A DNA stretch of 64,000 bases from Anaerolineales bacterium (lineage in GTDB: Bacteria > Chloroflexota > Anaerolineae > Anaerolineales > UBA11579). Position numbers and translations under genes: made by a program. Location of the stretch: NCBI GenBank assembly GCA_026129305.1, contig JAHCII010000007.1:1-64000 (forward strand), written 5' to 3'. Numbering within the stretch: the first letter of the stretch is position 1; each line of letters opens with the position of its first letter. Below, one piece after another: positions 7,835 to 16,336 of this stretch. The notes beneath the pieces were generated by a model. That model searched no databases and was not told the origin of the DNA. It saw nothing but the letters and a program-made list of their open reading frames with translations.

Positions 7835-9184
7835 ATGGTAGACTGGATGCCAACTACTATGCAAGCCACCCCAATCCCCTCCCCCAACCTTTCACAAAAA
7901 CGTATTTTTGCCCTCTGGCTGCCCCTGGCGGCCAGCTGGCTGTTAATGGCGGTGGAGATGCCGTACATCAGCGCGGCACTGGCGCGCATGAACGAAGCGG
8001 AGCGCATGATCGCCGCCTTCGGCCTGGCCGCCTCGCTGAGCATCACCATCGAAAGCCCGGTGATCTCGTTGCTGGCCACGGCGACCGCTCTGGCGCGCAG
8101 CCACCAGAATTACCTGATGCTGCGGCGTTTCACCTGGCACCTGATGATCCTGACCACGCTGCTGCAAGCGCTGCTGGCCTGGACGCCTTTGTTTGATGTG
8201 ATCGTCAAAGGCTGGCTGAATGCACCGGCCAGCTTGCACCAACCGGTGCAGCTGGGCCTGCAACTAATGCTGCCCTGGAGCGCGGCGATCGCCTGGCGGC
8301 GCTTCCGCCAGGGCATTCTGATCCGCTACGGCCACAGCAACCTGGTGGGCCGCGGGAGCATGCTGCGCCTGCTCAGTTCAGCCGGTTCGGCCACGCTGCT
8401 GGCCGTGCTGACCCCGCTGCCGGGCATCGCCGTGGGCGCTCTGGCCCTCAGTATTGGTGTGGTGCTGGAAGCGCTGTACTCCCATTGGCTAAGCGCCCCG
8501 ATCGTGCGCGAGCGGCTGGCGCCGGATGCCCACCCGCGCCAGGCAGAACTGGGCTACAAAGAGCTGCTGAACTTCCACTGGCCGCTGGCGGCCAGCAACC
8601 TGCTGTATCTGTTCACCCAGCCGATCATTGCCGCGGCCCTGGCGCGCAGCCCGCACCCGGAGCTGAGCCTGGCGGCCTGGCCGGTGACCAGCGGCCTGCT
8701 GTTCATTAGCCGGGCGCCGGAAATGGCCCTGCCCGAGGTGACGATCGCCCTCAGCGATGAGGAACATCACCAGGCAGCCATGCGCCGCTTTGGCTGGCTG
8801 GTGGGCGTGGGCTGTTCTGTGTTCCTGTTCACGCTGAGCTTCACCCCGCTGGCCGAGATCTATTTCCACCAGCTGATCGGCGTTTCCAGCGAACTGGCGG
8901 CCATGGCCCGGCTGGGCGTGCAAGTGGCCCTGCTGATGCCGCTGGCGATGGCCTCTGTGGTCGTCTCGCGCGGGCTGCTGACCGCGCAGCGCCGCACGCA
9001 ACCTCAGGCGATCGCCATGGCAGTGGAGCTGGCCGCCCTGGCCGGCGTGCAGTTGGCCGGCGTGTGGCTGGGGCTGCCGGGAGTGCCAGTCGCCGCCGCA
9101 GGCTTGACGATCGCTTTGTTGATCGAAGCCTTGATGCTGAAGCAAGTGCTGCGCCGCACGCGACCCCAGCAAGCAGGTTTATGA
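7835..9184 (+). CDS. Polytopic membrane protein, MOP/MATE superfamily-like with ANKH resemblance
   Basis: 449 residues with about 12 hydrophobic segments. The pattern ISAALARMNEAERMIAAFGLAASLSITIESP, followed by WRRFRQGILIRYGHSNLVGRG, reminds me of ANKH (the animal pyrophosphate/citrate exporter) and its bacterial relatives in the MOP flippase fold. This is recollection, not a search. Substrate unknown; exporter or flippase activity is inferred. Possible starts are ATG 7835, 7847 or 7859, none with a strong ribosome site; the first helix begins well after all three. Divergent from malQ; the aldo/keto reductase follows after 17 bp. Confidence 0.6.
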   Translation: MVDWMPTTMQATPIPSPNLSQKRIFALWLPLAASWLLMAVEMPYISAALARMNEAERMIAAFGLAASLSITIESPVISLLATATALARSHQNYLMLRRFTWHLMILTTLLQALLAWTPLFDVIVKGWLNAPASLHQPVQLGLQLMLPWSAAIAWRRFRQGILIRYGHSNLVGRGSMLRLLSSAGSATLLAVLTPLPGIAVGALALSIGVVLEALYSHWLSAPIVRERLAPDAHPRQAELGYKELLNFHWPLAASNLLYLFTQPIIAAALARSPHPELSLAAWPVTSGLLFISRAPEMALPEVTIALSDEEHHQAAMRRFGWLVGVGCSVFLFTLSFTPLAEIYFHQLIGVSSELAAMARLGVQVALLMPLAMASVVVSRGLLTAQRRTQPQAIAMAVELAALAGVQLAGVWLGLPGVPVAAAGLTIALLIEALMLKQVLRRTRPQQAGL

Positions 9185-9201
9185 TTGCTTAAGGAGTAAA
9201 G

Positions 9202-10173
9202 ATGCAATATACACAATTGGGACGTAGCGGTTTGGAAGTCAGCCGCCTGTGCCTGGGCACTATGAATTTTGGCCCGCACACCAAACAGAAGGACAGTTTT
9301 GCTGTGATGGACCAGGCCCTGGAGGTCGGCATCAATTTCTTTGATACCGCCAATGTGTACGGCTGGAAGATGGGCGAAGGCATTACCGAAAAGATCATTG
9401 GCGAATGGTTCGCCCAGGGCGGCGGGCGGCGCGAAAAGACGGTGATTGCCTCCAAGGTGTTTGGACGCATGGGCGAATGGCCCAACCAACGCCGGCTCTC
9501 GGCCCTGCACATCCGAGAAGCCTGCGAGGCCAGCCTAAGGCGCCTGCAAACCGACCATATCGACCTGTACCAGATGCACCACATCGACCGCACTACACCT
9601 TGGGAGGAGATCTGGCAGGCGATGGAAGTGCTGGTGCAGCAAGGCAAGGTGATCTACGTGGGCAGCAGCAACTTCGCCGGCTGGCATATTGCCCAGGCGC
9701 AGGAGACGGCCGCCGCCCGCCACTTCCTGGGCCTGGTGAGCGAGCAGAGTCTCTACAACTTGATGGAGCGCAGCATCGAGCTGGAGGTCATCCCGGCCAG
9801 CCAGCACTACGGCCTGGGGATCATCCCCTGGAGCCCGCTGAACCGGGGTACCCTGGGCGGCGCGCTGCAAAAGGCCAAAGCCGGCCGCCGTGCGGCGGAC
9901 GATGTGGAGAAGATCGTGGCGCAGCACCGGCCACAACTGGAAGCCTACGAGGCTTTCTGCGCCCAACGCGGCGAGTCCCCGGCGGATGTGGCCCTGGCCT
10001 GGCTGCTGCACCAGCCGGGAGTGACCGCGCCGATCATCGGCCCGCGCACGACCGAGCAGTTCAAGGGCAATTTGCACGCGCTGGAAATCACGCTGGACGA
10101 GGAAGCCCTGAAAGCCCTGGACCAGATCTGGCCCGGCCCGGGCGGCGCAGCCCCAGAGGCCTACGCCTGGTAG
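9202..10173 (+). CDS. Aldo/keto reductase
   Basis: 323 residues, normal for the AKR TIM-barrel family of NADPH-dependent carbonyl reductases. The catalytic tetrad is visible: Asp in FFDTANVYG, the Tyr of the same motif, Lys in VIASKVFG and His in LYQMHHID. The cofactor-binding C-terminus has PIIGPRTTEQFKGNLHALEITL. It resembles the AKR11/YajO-type general reductases. AAGGAG lies just before the ATG. It opens a four-gene run with an M24 peptidase, methylglyoxal synthase and a P1 peptidase. A role in reducing methylglyoxal is a context inference only. Confidence 0.9.
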   Translation: MQYTQLGRSGLEVSRLCLGTMNFGPHTKQKDSFAVMDQALEVGINFFDTANVYGWKMGEGITEKIIGEWFAQGGGRREKTVIASKVFGRMGEWPNQRRLSALHIREACEASLRRLQTDHIDLYQMHHIDRTTPWEEIWQAMEVLVQQGKVIYVGSSNFAGWHIAQAQETAAARHFLGLVSEQSLYNLMERSIELEVIPASQHYGLGIIPWSPLNRGTLGGALQKAKAGRRAADDVEKIVAQHRPQLEAYEAFCAQRGESPADVALAWLLHQPGVTAPIIGPRTTEQFKGNLHALEITLDEEALKALDQIWPGPGGAAPEAYAW

Positions 10174-10198
10174 GCCTGCAACCACACAGAGGTTGAGC

Positions 10199-11383
10199 AT
10201 GACGAACTTGATTCAGGAAAAGGTGCAGCAGGCGGTGGCTGTGCTGCAGGAGCAAAACATTGACCTGTGGATCACCTTCGTGCGCGAGACACGCGCCGGC
10301 GGCGACCCGATGCTGCCGCTGCTGTTTGGCACTGACCTGACCTGGCCAAGCGCGCTGCTGATCAGCAAGAACGGCGAGCGGATTGCGATCGTCGGCCATT
10401 ACGAAGCGGACACAGCCCAGAATACCCAAGCCTTCAGCCAAGTGATCGACTATCACACCTCGGTGCGTGAGGTGCTAAAGGACAGCGTGGCACGGCTGGA
10501 CCCACAGCGCATTGCGATCAATACCTCCAAGAACGACACCTTTGCGGATGGCCTGACCCACGGCATGTACCAGCTGCTGCGCGAATACCTGGGGGAGCCC
10601 TATGCTGAACGGCTGACCAGCGCCGAAGCGATCGTGTCGGCGGTGCGCGGCCGCAAGACGGCCGAGGAACTGCGCCGGATCAGGAAAGCCGTGCACAGCG
10701 CCGAGGAGATCTACGCCGATACCTTCGATTTTGTGCAGGTGGGCCAGACCGAGCGTGAAATTGCCGCTTTTATGCAGGCCCAGACCCAGGCGCGCGGCCT
10801 TGAATTGGCCTGGGAGGCGCTGGCCTGCCCGGCGGTCAATTCCGGGCCAGACAGCCCGGTGGGCCACGCCGCGCCGACGGATATCCGCGTCGAGCCCGGC
10901 CACATCCTGCACTTTGACTTTGGCGTGATGGAAGAGGAGTACTGTTCCGACATTCAGCGGGTGATGTACCTGCTGCGGCCCGGCGAAAGCCAGGCGCCTG
11001 AGCCGGTGCAGCGCGGCTTTGAAACGATCATGAAGTCCGTACAAGCAGCGATGAAGGCCATCAAGCCCGGCGCGCTGGGCCACCAGGTGGATGCCGCTGC
11101 CCGCACAACCGTGACGGACGCCGGCTACCCCGAATACATGTACGGCACCGGCCACCACATGGGCCGCAGCGTGCACGACGGGGCCGGCATGCTGGGCCCG
11201 CTGTGGGAGAAATATGGCGAGATGCCCAACGTCCCGTTGGAGGTTGGGCATGTGTACACGATCGAACCGGGTCTGGCGGTGGAAGGCTACGGCTACATCG
11301 GCATCGAAGAAGACATCGTGGTGACCCAGACCGGCGCTGAGTTCCTCAGCACCCCGCAAACCGAGTTGATCCTGAAGGGATAA
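10199..11383 (+). CDS. M24-family metallopeptidase (Xaa-Pro peptidase-like)
   Basis: 394 residues: an N-terminal creatinase/prolidase-like domain (about 1-165) and a C-terminal pita-bread domain. The dimetal ligands are visible as Asp in HFDFGVM, Asp in CSDIQRVM, His in YGTGHHMGRS, Glu in YTIEPGLAV and Glu in IGIEEDIVV. The family cleaves X-Pro peptides or related substrates in the cytoplasm. The ATG at 10199 is preferred because AGAGG lies 7 nt upstream; a TTG at 10193 would put that site too close. Methylglyoxal synthase follows after 3 bp. Confidence 0.9.
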   Translation: MTNLIQEKVQQAVAVLQEQNIDLWITFVRETRAGGDPMLPLLFGTDLTWPSALLISKNGERIAIVGHYEADTAQNTQAFSQVIDYHTSVREVLKDSVARLDPQRIAINTSKNDTFADGLTHGMYQLLREYLGEPYAERLTSAEAIVSAVRGRKTAEELRRIRKAVHSAEEIYADTFDFVQVGQTEREIAAFMQAQTQARGLELAWEALACPAVNSGPDSPVGHAAPTDIRVEPGHILHFDFGVMEEEYCSDIQRVMYLLRPGESQAPEPVQRGFETIMKSVQAAMKAIKPGALGHQVDAAARTTVTDAGYPEYMYGTGHHMGRSVHDGAGMLGPLWEKYGEMPNVPLEVGHVYTIEPGLAVEGYGYIGIEEDIVVTQTGAEFLSTPQTELILKG

Positions 11384-11386
11384 ACC

Positions 11387-11854
11387 ATGCCAATCGAAAG
11401 CCTGCCCACGAAAAAGCGCATCGCCCTGGTGGCTCACGACGGCTGCAAGGAAGACCTGGTGGAATGGGCGACCCACAACCGCGAGGAACTCGCCAAACAC
11501 AAGTTGTACGGCACCGGCGGCACGGGCACGCTGATCGCTGCGGAGACGGGTCTGAAAGTACGCCGCTTCCTGAGCGGCCCACTGGGCGGCGACCAGCAGA
11601 TCGGCGCGGCGATCGCCACCAACGATATTGACATCCTGATCTTCTTTTGGGACCCGCTACAGCCGCAGCCGCACGACCCAGACGTCAAGGCCCTGCTGCG
11701 CCTGGCCGTGCTGCACAACATCCCGACGGCCTCCAACCGGGCCACGGCAGACTTTCTGATCACCTCCGACCTGATGCGCGCCGAATACGAGCGCAGGATT
11801 CCGGACTTCTTGCGCCGCTTGCAGGAACGCGAGGAGCTGGAAGACGATGACTGA
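11387..11854 (+). CDS. mgsA: Methylglyoxal synthase
   Basis: 155 residues, matching MgsA, which converts dihydroxyacetone phosphate to methylglyoxal and phosphate in a bypass of lower glycolysis. Signature stretches are IALVAHDGCKEDL, the phosphate-binding YGTGGTGTLI (usually ATGTTG), LSGPLGGDQQIGA, DPLQPQPHDPDVKALLRLA and NIPTASNRATADFLI. The catalytic Asp lies in the GPLGGDQQ stretch. The stop overlaps the start of the P1 peptidase (8 bp), implying coupled translation. An aldo/keto reductase two genes upstream could reduce the toxic product (inference). Confidence 0.93.
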   Translation: MPIESLPTKKRIALVAHDGCKEDLVEWATHNREELAKHKLYGTGGTGTLIAAETGLKVRRFLSGPLGGDQQIGAAIATNDIDILIFFWDPLQPQPHDPDVKALLRLAVLHNIPTASNRATADFLITSDLMRAEYERRIPDFLRRLQEREELEDDD

Positions 11855-12839
11855 GAACCACACTATCACCTCGATTGACGGCATCCGCGTCGGTCACGCC
11901 CAAGATGAAGCCGCGGTGACCGGCTGCACAGTGGTGCTGTGCGAAAAAGGCGCTATAGCGGGCGTGGACCAGCGCGGCGGCGGGCCTGGGACGCGGGAAA
12001 CCGACGCGCTGCGCCCAATGCACCTGGTGGACAAAGCCCACGCCATTATGCTGGCGGGCGGTTCCGCCTTTGGCCTGGACGCCGCCGGCGGCGCGATGCG
12101 CTATCTGGAGGAGAAGAAGGCCGGCTTCAACGTGGGCGTGGCACGCGTACCGATCGTGCCGGCGGCGATCTTGTTCGATTTGGGCATCGGCTCCGCCCAG
12201 CGCCGGCCGGACGCGGAGATGGGCTACCAGGCCTGCCTGGACGCCAGCCGCGAGCCGGTGGCGGAGGGCAGCCTGGGGGCCGGCACGGGCTGCACAGTGG
12301 GCAAGATCTTGGGCATCGGCCAGGCGGTCAAAGGCGGCATCGGCTCCGCCGCCATGGATATTGGCGGCGGCGTGAGGGTCGCCGCGCTGATGGCGGTCAA
12401 CCCCTTCGGCGACGTGGTTGACCCGCGTACGGGCGAGATCGTGGCCGGGGCGCGCAGCCTGCGCAAAGGGCCGATCAAGATCGGCCAGGGGCGCTTTGCC
12501 GACACGCTGGAAGTGATGAAAAGCCAGGTGGGCCGCACGGTGTTTGGCGCGGCGCAGCGCGGCAACACCGCGATCGGCGTGGTGGCGACCAATGCCCAGA
12601 TGGACAAGAGCGACGCCAACAAGATGGCGGCCATGGCCATGAACGGCTTGGCGCGCAGCACACGGCCGGCCAACACCATGCTGGACGGCGACACGCTCTT
12701 CACCCTGGCGACCGGCCGGCGTAAGGCCGATGTGAACATCGTGGGGGCCTTCGCCGCCGAAGTAGTGGCGCAGGCGGTCATACGGGCCGTGCAAACGGCC
12801 TGGAGCCTGGGCGGCGTACCCGCCTTACAAGACCTGTAG
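11847..12839 (+). CDS. P1-family peptidase (DmpA/BapA-like, self-processing Ntn fold)
   Basis: 330 residues. Family hallmarks are SIDGIRVGHAQDEAAVTGCTVV, GVDQRGGGPGTRETDAL, LAGGSAFGLDAAGGAM and the predicted autoprocessing region RGNTAIGVVATNA, with the likely cleavage at Asn240-Thr241. In this family the newly exposed Ser or Thr becomes the nucleophile, giving L-aminopeptidase, D-esterase or amidase activity. The local context here has Thr, not the Ser of DmpA. ATG overlaps the mgsA stop. It ends the four-gene run that begins at 9202. Confidence 0.88.
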   Translation: MTENHTITSIDGIRVGHAQDEAAVTGCTVVLCEKGAIAGVDQRGGGPGTRETDALRPMHLVDKAHAIMLAGGSAFGLDAAGGAMRYLEEKKAGFNVGVARVPIVPAAILFDLGIGSAQRRPDAEMGYQACLDASREPVAEGSLGAGTGCTVGKILGIGQAVKGGIGSAAMDIGGGVRVAALMAVNPFGDVVDPRTGEIVAGARSLRKGPIKIGQGRFADTLEVMKSQVGRTVFGAAQRGNTAIGVVATNAQMDKSDANKMAAMAMNGLARSTRPANTMLDGDTLFTLATGRRKADVNIVGAFAAEVVAQAVIRAVQTAWSLGGVPALQDL

Positions 12840-12912
12840 CAACCTGGAAGGCTATCTCGTTTTATAATAAGGCGTCTCGCCAAATTATCGCTTGTAGATA
12901 GGAGATCTCATT

Positions 12913-13236
12913 ATGGCTTCAAACACCGTAAGCAGTGACGACAAGTTATGGGCCGCGCTGGCCTATGTCTTCACTCCCGTAGTCCCCATCATCATCCTGC
13001 TGTTGGAGGACAAGAAGAACCGCCCCTTCATCAAAGAACACAACATGCAAGCCCTGGTTTGGGCAGTGGCGCTCTTCGTCATCCTGTTCGTGTTGGGCAT
13101 CGTGACCTTCGGGCTGATTTCCTGCCTGGCTCCGTTGGCCTGGATCCCGCAGCTCTACTGGGCTTACAAAGCCTTCCAGGGTGAATCGGTCAACATTCCT
13201 GTGGTGACCGACTTCGTCAAGAAGCAGGGCTGGTAA
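12913..13236 (+). CDS. Small membrane protein, DUF4870/Tic20-like
   Basis: 107 residues with three hydrophobic segments (about 13-30, 47-70 and 72-88). The sequence DDKLWAALAYVFTPVVPIIILLLEDKKNRPFIKEHNMQAL matches the conserved N-terminus of DUF4870-type proteins. The function of the family is unknown. TATAAT at 12863-12868 and AGGAG before the ATG indicate its own transcription unit. A strong terminator follows. The next gene, a Yip1-like protein, has a similar upstream TTTATAGTAAGG context. Confidence 0.8.
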   Translation: MASNTVSSDDKLWAALAYVFTPVVPIIILLLEDKKNRPFIKEHNMQALVWAVALFVILFVLGIVTFGLISCLAPLAWIPQLYWAYKAFQGESVNIPVVTDFVKKQGW

Positions 13237-13245
13237 ACCAAGCCT

Positions 13246-13281
13246 CACAAAAAAGACCTGCCAATGGCAGGTCTTTTTTGT
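13246..13281 (+). terminator. Rho-independent terminator
   Basis: AAAAAAGACCTGCC pairs with GGCAGGTCTTTTTT around a short AAT loop. It closes the DUF4870-like transcription unit and is nearly symmetrical. Confidence 0.9.
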
Positions 13282-13371
13282 GGAAAACCATCCTTTGTAA
13301 CAGTAGCATTTAGAAAAGCATTTCGTTTATAGTAAGGATATTAATCCACATTTCATAAAAGGAGATTTCAT

Positions 13372-13992
13372 ATGTTGATGGATCGTATCATTGGAGCTTT
13401 TACTTTCCGCAAGGGCGTGTATGCTGAGGTTGAGAAGGACACCTCCTTCACCACCACCGCCTGGGCGATCGTGGCGGTCACCGCCCTGGTCAACCAGATC
13501 AGCAGTTTCTTTGCTGCGCAGTCCGCCAGCGCGGCCGCGGCAGACTTCCTGGCTGAGACGGACCTCGGCGCGCTGGACATGACGGTTTCGCCGTTCAATA
13601 TCATTTCCGGCACGCTGGTGGCCGTGGTGGCCTTTGCGGTGGGCTGCTTCGTGGTGGCCTGGGTCGGCAAGACCATGTTCAAAGCCGACGTGACCTTTGA
13701 AGAGGTCGTGCGCACCATGGGTCTGGCCAATGTGTGGGGTCTGGTAGGCCTGCTGGGCATTCTGTTCAGCTTTGTGCCGCTGCTGCTGTGCGCCATCTCC
13801 CCGCTGCTGTTCGCTGCGTCGATCCTGAGCATCGCCGCCTCCGCAGTGGCGGTGAAGGAAGCGCTGGACCTAGAATGGGGCCAGACCATCGTGACCATCA
13901 TCGTCGCCTGGGTGGCCATCTTCATCATCAACTTCGTGGTCGGTGGCCTCTTGGGTGTCGGCAGCGCGGTGATGTCCGGTTTGGGTCTGTAG
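13372..13992 (+). CDS. Yip1-family membrane protein
   Basis: 206 residues with about five hydrophobic segments. The N-terminal MLMDRIIGAFTFRKGVYAEVEKDTSFT is typical of bacterial Yip1-domain proteins. The helices are roughly 27-45, 73-100, 116-150 and 163-195, with the conserved charged loop GKTMFKADVTFEEVVRTMGLA between them. Function in bacteria is unknown. AAAGGAG precedes the ATG, and TATAGT near 13330 may be the -10 element. It is followed by a bidirectional terminator. Confidence 0.8.
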   Translation: MLMDRIIGAFTFRKGVYAEVEKDTSFTTTAWAIVAVTALVNQISSFFAAQSASAAAADFLAETDLGALDMTVSPFNIISGTLVAVVAFAVGCFVVAWVGKTMFKADVTFEEVVRTMGLANVWGLVGLLGILFSFVPLLLCAISPLLFAASILSIAASAVAVKEALDLEWGQTIVTIIVAWVAIFIINFVVGGLLGVGSAVMSGLGL

Positions 13993-14008
13993 ACCAAACA
14001 CTTTTGCA

Positions 14009-14054
14009 CAATAATAAAAAAGCGGCACGCTAGCGTGCCGCTTTTTTTATTGTC
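14009..14054. terminator. Bidirectional terminator
   Basis: A long palindrome: ACAATAATAAAAAA, GCGGCACGC, TA, GCGTGCCGC, then TTTTTTTATTGT. It serves both the Yip1-like gene and the converging receiver-like gene. Confidence 0.9.
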
Positions 14055-14060
14055 CGGTGT

Positions 14061-14432
14061 TTAGCCAACCGTAGCCAGCGTTTCTCTCAGTGCTTTGCCG
14101 AGCTGGGCGCGCACGGCGACTTTATCCATGCCGGCGGCACGCGCCTCTTTCAAGCTGGCCGGGTTGTCATGGCGGCCAAAGGCCATCCAGGGGATGCTGG
14201 CCGTAGCCGGGTGGCCTTTAGCGACCGGCAGCCACGCCCGCCAGGGCAGCGTGCAAGTCAGGTCGAGCACCACCAGGGCGGTCGGTGCGGCAACCAAAGC
14301 TTCCACAAAAGCCTCGGCGCTCAAGGGGTCTTCCACCCAGTCGAAGCCGAAACCAGCCGCCTGGGCCGCATCGCCGATCTGGGGCATGAAGAAGAGATCT
14401 GTACCGAGAGCAAGTATTCGTTGGGTTTCCAT
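14061..14432 (-). CDS. Degenerate response-regulator receiver-like protein
   Basis: 123 residues, a single domain with the alternating hydrophobic pattern of a receiver fold. TALVVLDLTC keeps an Asp where the phospho-acceptor usually lies, but the acidic pair expected after strand 1 is absent (ILALGTDLFF). No output domain is present. The start at ATG 14432 is supported by AAGGAA 4-9 nt upstream; an upstream in-frame start would add 11 residues. Function unknown; a non-phosphorylated receiver-like protein is the best guess. Confidence 0.6.
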   Translation of the reverse strand: METQRILALGTDLFFMPQIGDAAQAAGFGFDWVEDPLSAEAFVEALVAAPTALVVLDLTCTLPWRAWLPVAKGHPATASIPWMAFGRHDNPASLKEARAAGMDKVAVRAQLGKALRETLATVG

Positions 14433-14485
14433 GCGTTCCTTCTGGCTGTTGAAAGTAGAGACCACTATAATACCGTTCTCAAGTG

Positions 14486-15082
14486 ATGAAAACGATCGTA
14501 TTTGTAGGCGACTCGATCACTGAAGGCGCCGCAGACCATGAAATGGGTGGATGGAGCCGCCGGCTGGCAGCCAAGCTGCCGGCCGGATGGCGGGCCGTGC
14601 ATGCCGGCGTGGGCGGCGACACGATCACCCTGATCCTGGAGCGGCTGGAACGCGATGTATTAGCGCACCAGCCGCAGATCATCGTGCTGGCGGTGGGCAT
14701 CAATGACAGCCGCACCTGGTCGGGTGTGCCCGAAGTCACGCAGCCGGCCTTTGCCGGCGGGCTGCAGCGCTTTGCCGCCCGCCTGCAGGGGGCGCTGCCC
14801 GAGACGCGCGTGCTGGTGGTGGGCCTGACGCCGGTGGACGAAAGCCGCACCATGCCGATCGCCGAAGATTTGTATTATGCCGAGGCGGCGGCGCGCGACT
14901 ATGACGCGGTTCTGCAGCGCAGCGCTGCAGAACACGGTTGGGGTTATGTGCCGCTGCGGCCGCGCTTCGAGCAGGCCGGCGGCGCGGCGACGCTGACCAG
15001 CGACGGCCTGCACCCCACCCCAGACGGACACGCTTTGATCGCCGCGGCCGTTGCCGAGGCCCTGGAGCCGTGGCTGCCATGA
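14486..15082 (+). CDS. SGNH/GDSL-family esterase or lipase
   Basis: 198 residues with the four SGNH blocks: Ser10 in FVGDSITEG, Gly in HAGVGGDTI, Asn in VGINDSRTW and the Asp/His pair in SDGLHPTPDG. There is no signal peptide, so it is probably cytoplasmic. The substrate is an ester or acyl group but cannot be narrowed. The ATG at 14486 follows an in-frame GTG at 14483, and the choice is uncertain by one codon. The stop overlaps the ATG of the next gene (ATGA), so the two are translationally coupled. Confidence 0.88.
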   Translation: MKTIVFVGDSITEGAADHEMGGWSRRLAAKLPAGWRAVHAGVGGDTITLILERLERDVLAHQPQIIVLAVGINDSRTWSGVPEVTQPAFAGGLQRFAARLQGALPETRVLVVGLTPVDESRTMPIAEDLYYAEAAARDYDAVLQRSAAEHGWGYVPLRPRFEQAGGAATLTSDGLHPTPDGHALIAAAVAEALEPWLP

Positions 15083-16336
15083 ACGTTCCGGCGCTGACGA
15101 TTAACAAGTCCCAGGCGCGTCGTTTCCTGCTTGGCTATCAAGGTTTGTTGCCCGCGCGCAGATGGGCCGGGAAGCAAGCCGTCTTCCGGGCCGTTCGCCA
15201 ACTCAACAGCATTCAATACGACCCGATCAATGTGGTCGGCCCCAACCCGCACCTGGTGCTGCAGGCTCGCATCCGCAATTACAAGCGGGAAATGCTGGAA
15301 GCCGCCTTGTATGAGGAACGCAGCCTGGTAGAGGGCTTCGACAAGGTCATGTGCATTTACCCCAGCCAGGACTGGCCGTATTTTCATCTCTATCGCCGCA
15401 CAATGGGGGAGCCGGTATGCGAGCAACCCTGGCTACACCGAGGCGGCCAAGCTGATCGAAAACGTGCGCAAGGAATTGGAAAGCCGCGGGCCGCTGTCTT
15501 CGCTTGAAATGGAAGAGGACAGCCGGGTATTTGGTGGCTGGGGCACCCACATGCGCGCCGCACGCGTGGCCCTGGACATGCTGTTCTTTGGCGGCGACGT
15601 GGTGGTGCACCGGCGGGTGGGCAGCCGGCGCTACTTTGAGCTGAGTGAACGCGCCCTGGGCGAGCTGCACAGCCAGCCGGACCCCCACCCCAACCCGGAA
15701 GCCTACCTGGACTGGCACGTGCTGCGGCGCATCGGCAGCTTGGGGCTGGCCCGCGGCTCTGGCACGGACCACTGGCTTTCCATGCTCAAGGCGCCTGGCG
15801 GGCGCCCGGCAGCCTTGAAACGCTTGCTGGCTGGCGGAGCGATCCAAAAATTGCAGATCAGCGAATGGCCCGAGCAGGCCTTCTATATTCGAAGCCAGGA
15901 CCTGGCGGCCTTGCACAAGGCCGCAGCGACGGCGGGCGGCCAGCCGGCGGCCGCCTTCATCGCCCCACTGGACAATGCCATTTGGGACCGCACCTTGCTG
16001 GAAAAAGTCTTTGATTTCTATTACCGCTGGGAAGTGTATGTGCCCGCCCCAAAGAGGCAATACGCCTACTATGTCTTGCCAGTCCTGTTCGGGGAAAATT
16101 TTGTGGCCCGTCTGGACCCGGCCTTTGAGCGCAGCAGCAAGACCTTTGTGATCCAGAACTGGTGGTGGGAAACCGGAGTAGACAAAAAAGACCCCGCTCT
16201 GGTTGTGGCGTTAAGCGAGTGCATCCAAGAGTTCGCCAGGTACCTGGACGCCGAGAGCGTGCGCTTGGGGGATCCGGTCCGCAAGGACGCGCTGCTGCGC
16301 AGCGCGTTAAAGGCGGCTGGCTATTCTGGCGGATAG
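15079..16336 (+). pseudogene. YcaQ-like winged-helix (HTH_42) protein, single-base frameshift
   Basis: Two reading frames join into one protein of about 418 residues, the usual size for the YcaQ/AlkX-type winged-helix family, whose studied members are DNA glycosylases acting on alkylated or crosslinked DNA. Frame 1 runs from the ATG at 15079 (SQARRFLLGYQGLLPARR) to RRTMG. Frame 2 continues as RYASNPGYTEAAKLIENVRKEL and ends in the 16336 stop. The break maps to a run of five G at 15405-15409; removing one G restores the frame. It may be a real mutation or an assembly or sequencing error. Downstream, LVEGFDKVMCIYPSQDWPY and WEVYVPAPKRQYAYYVLPVL are intact family motifs. Confidence 0.75.
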
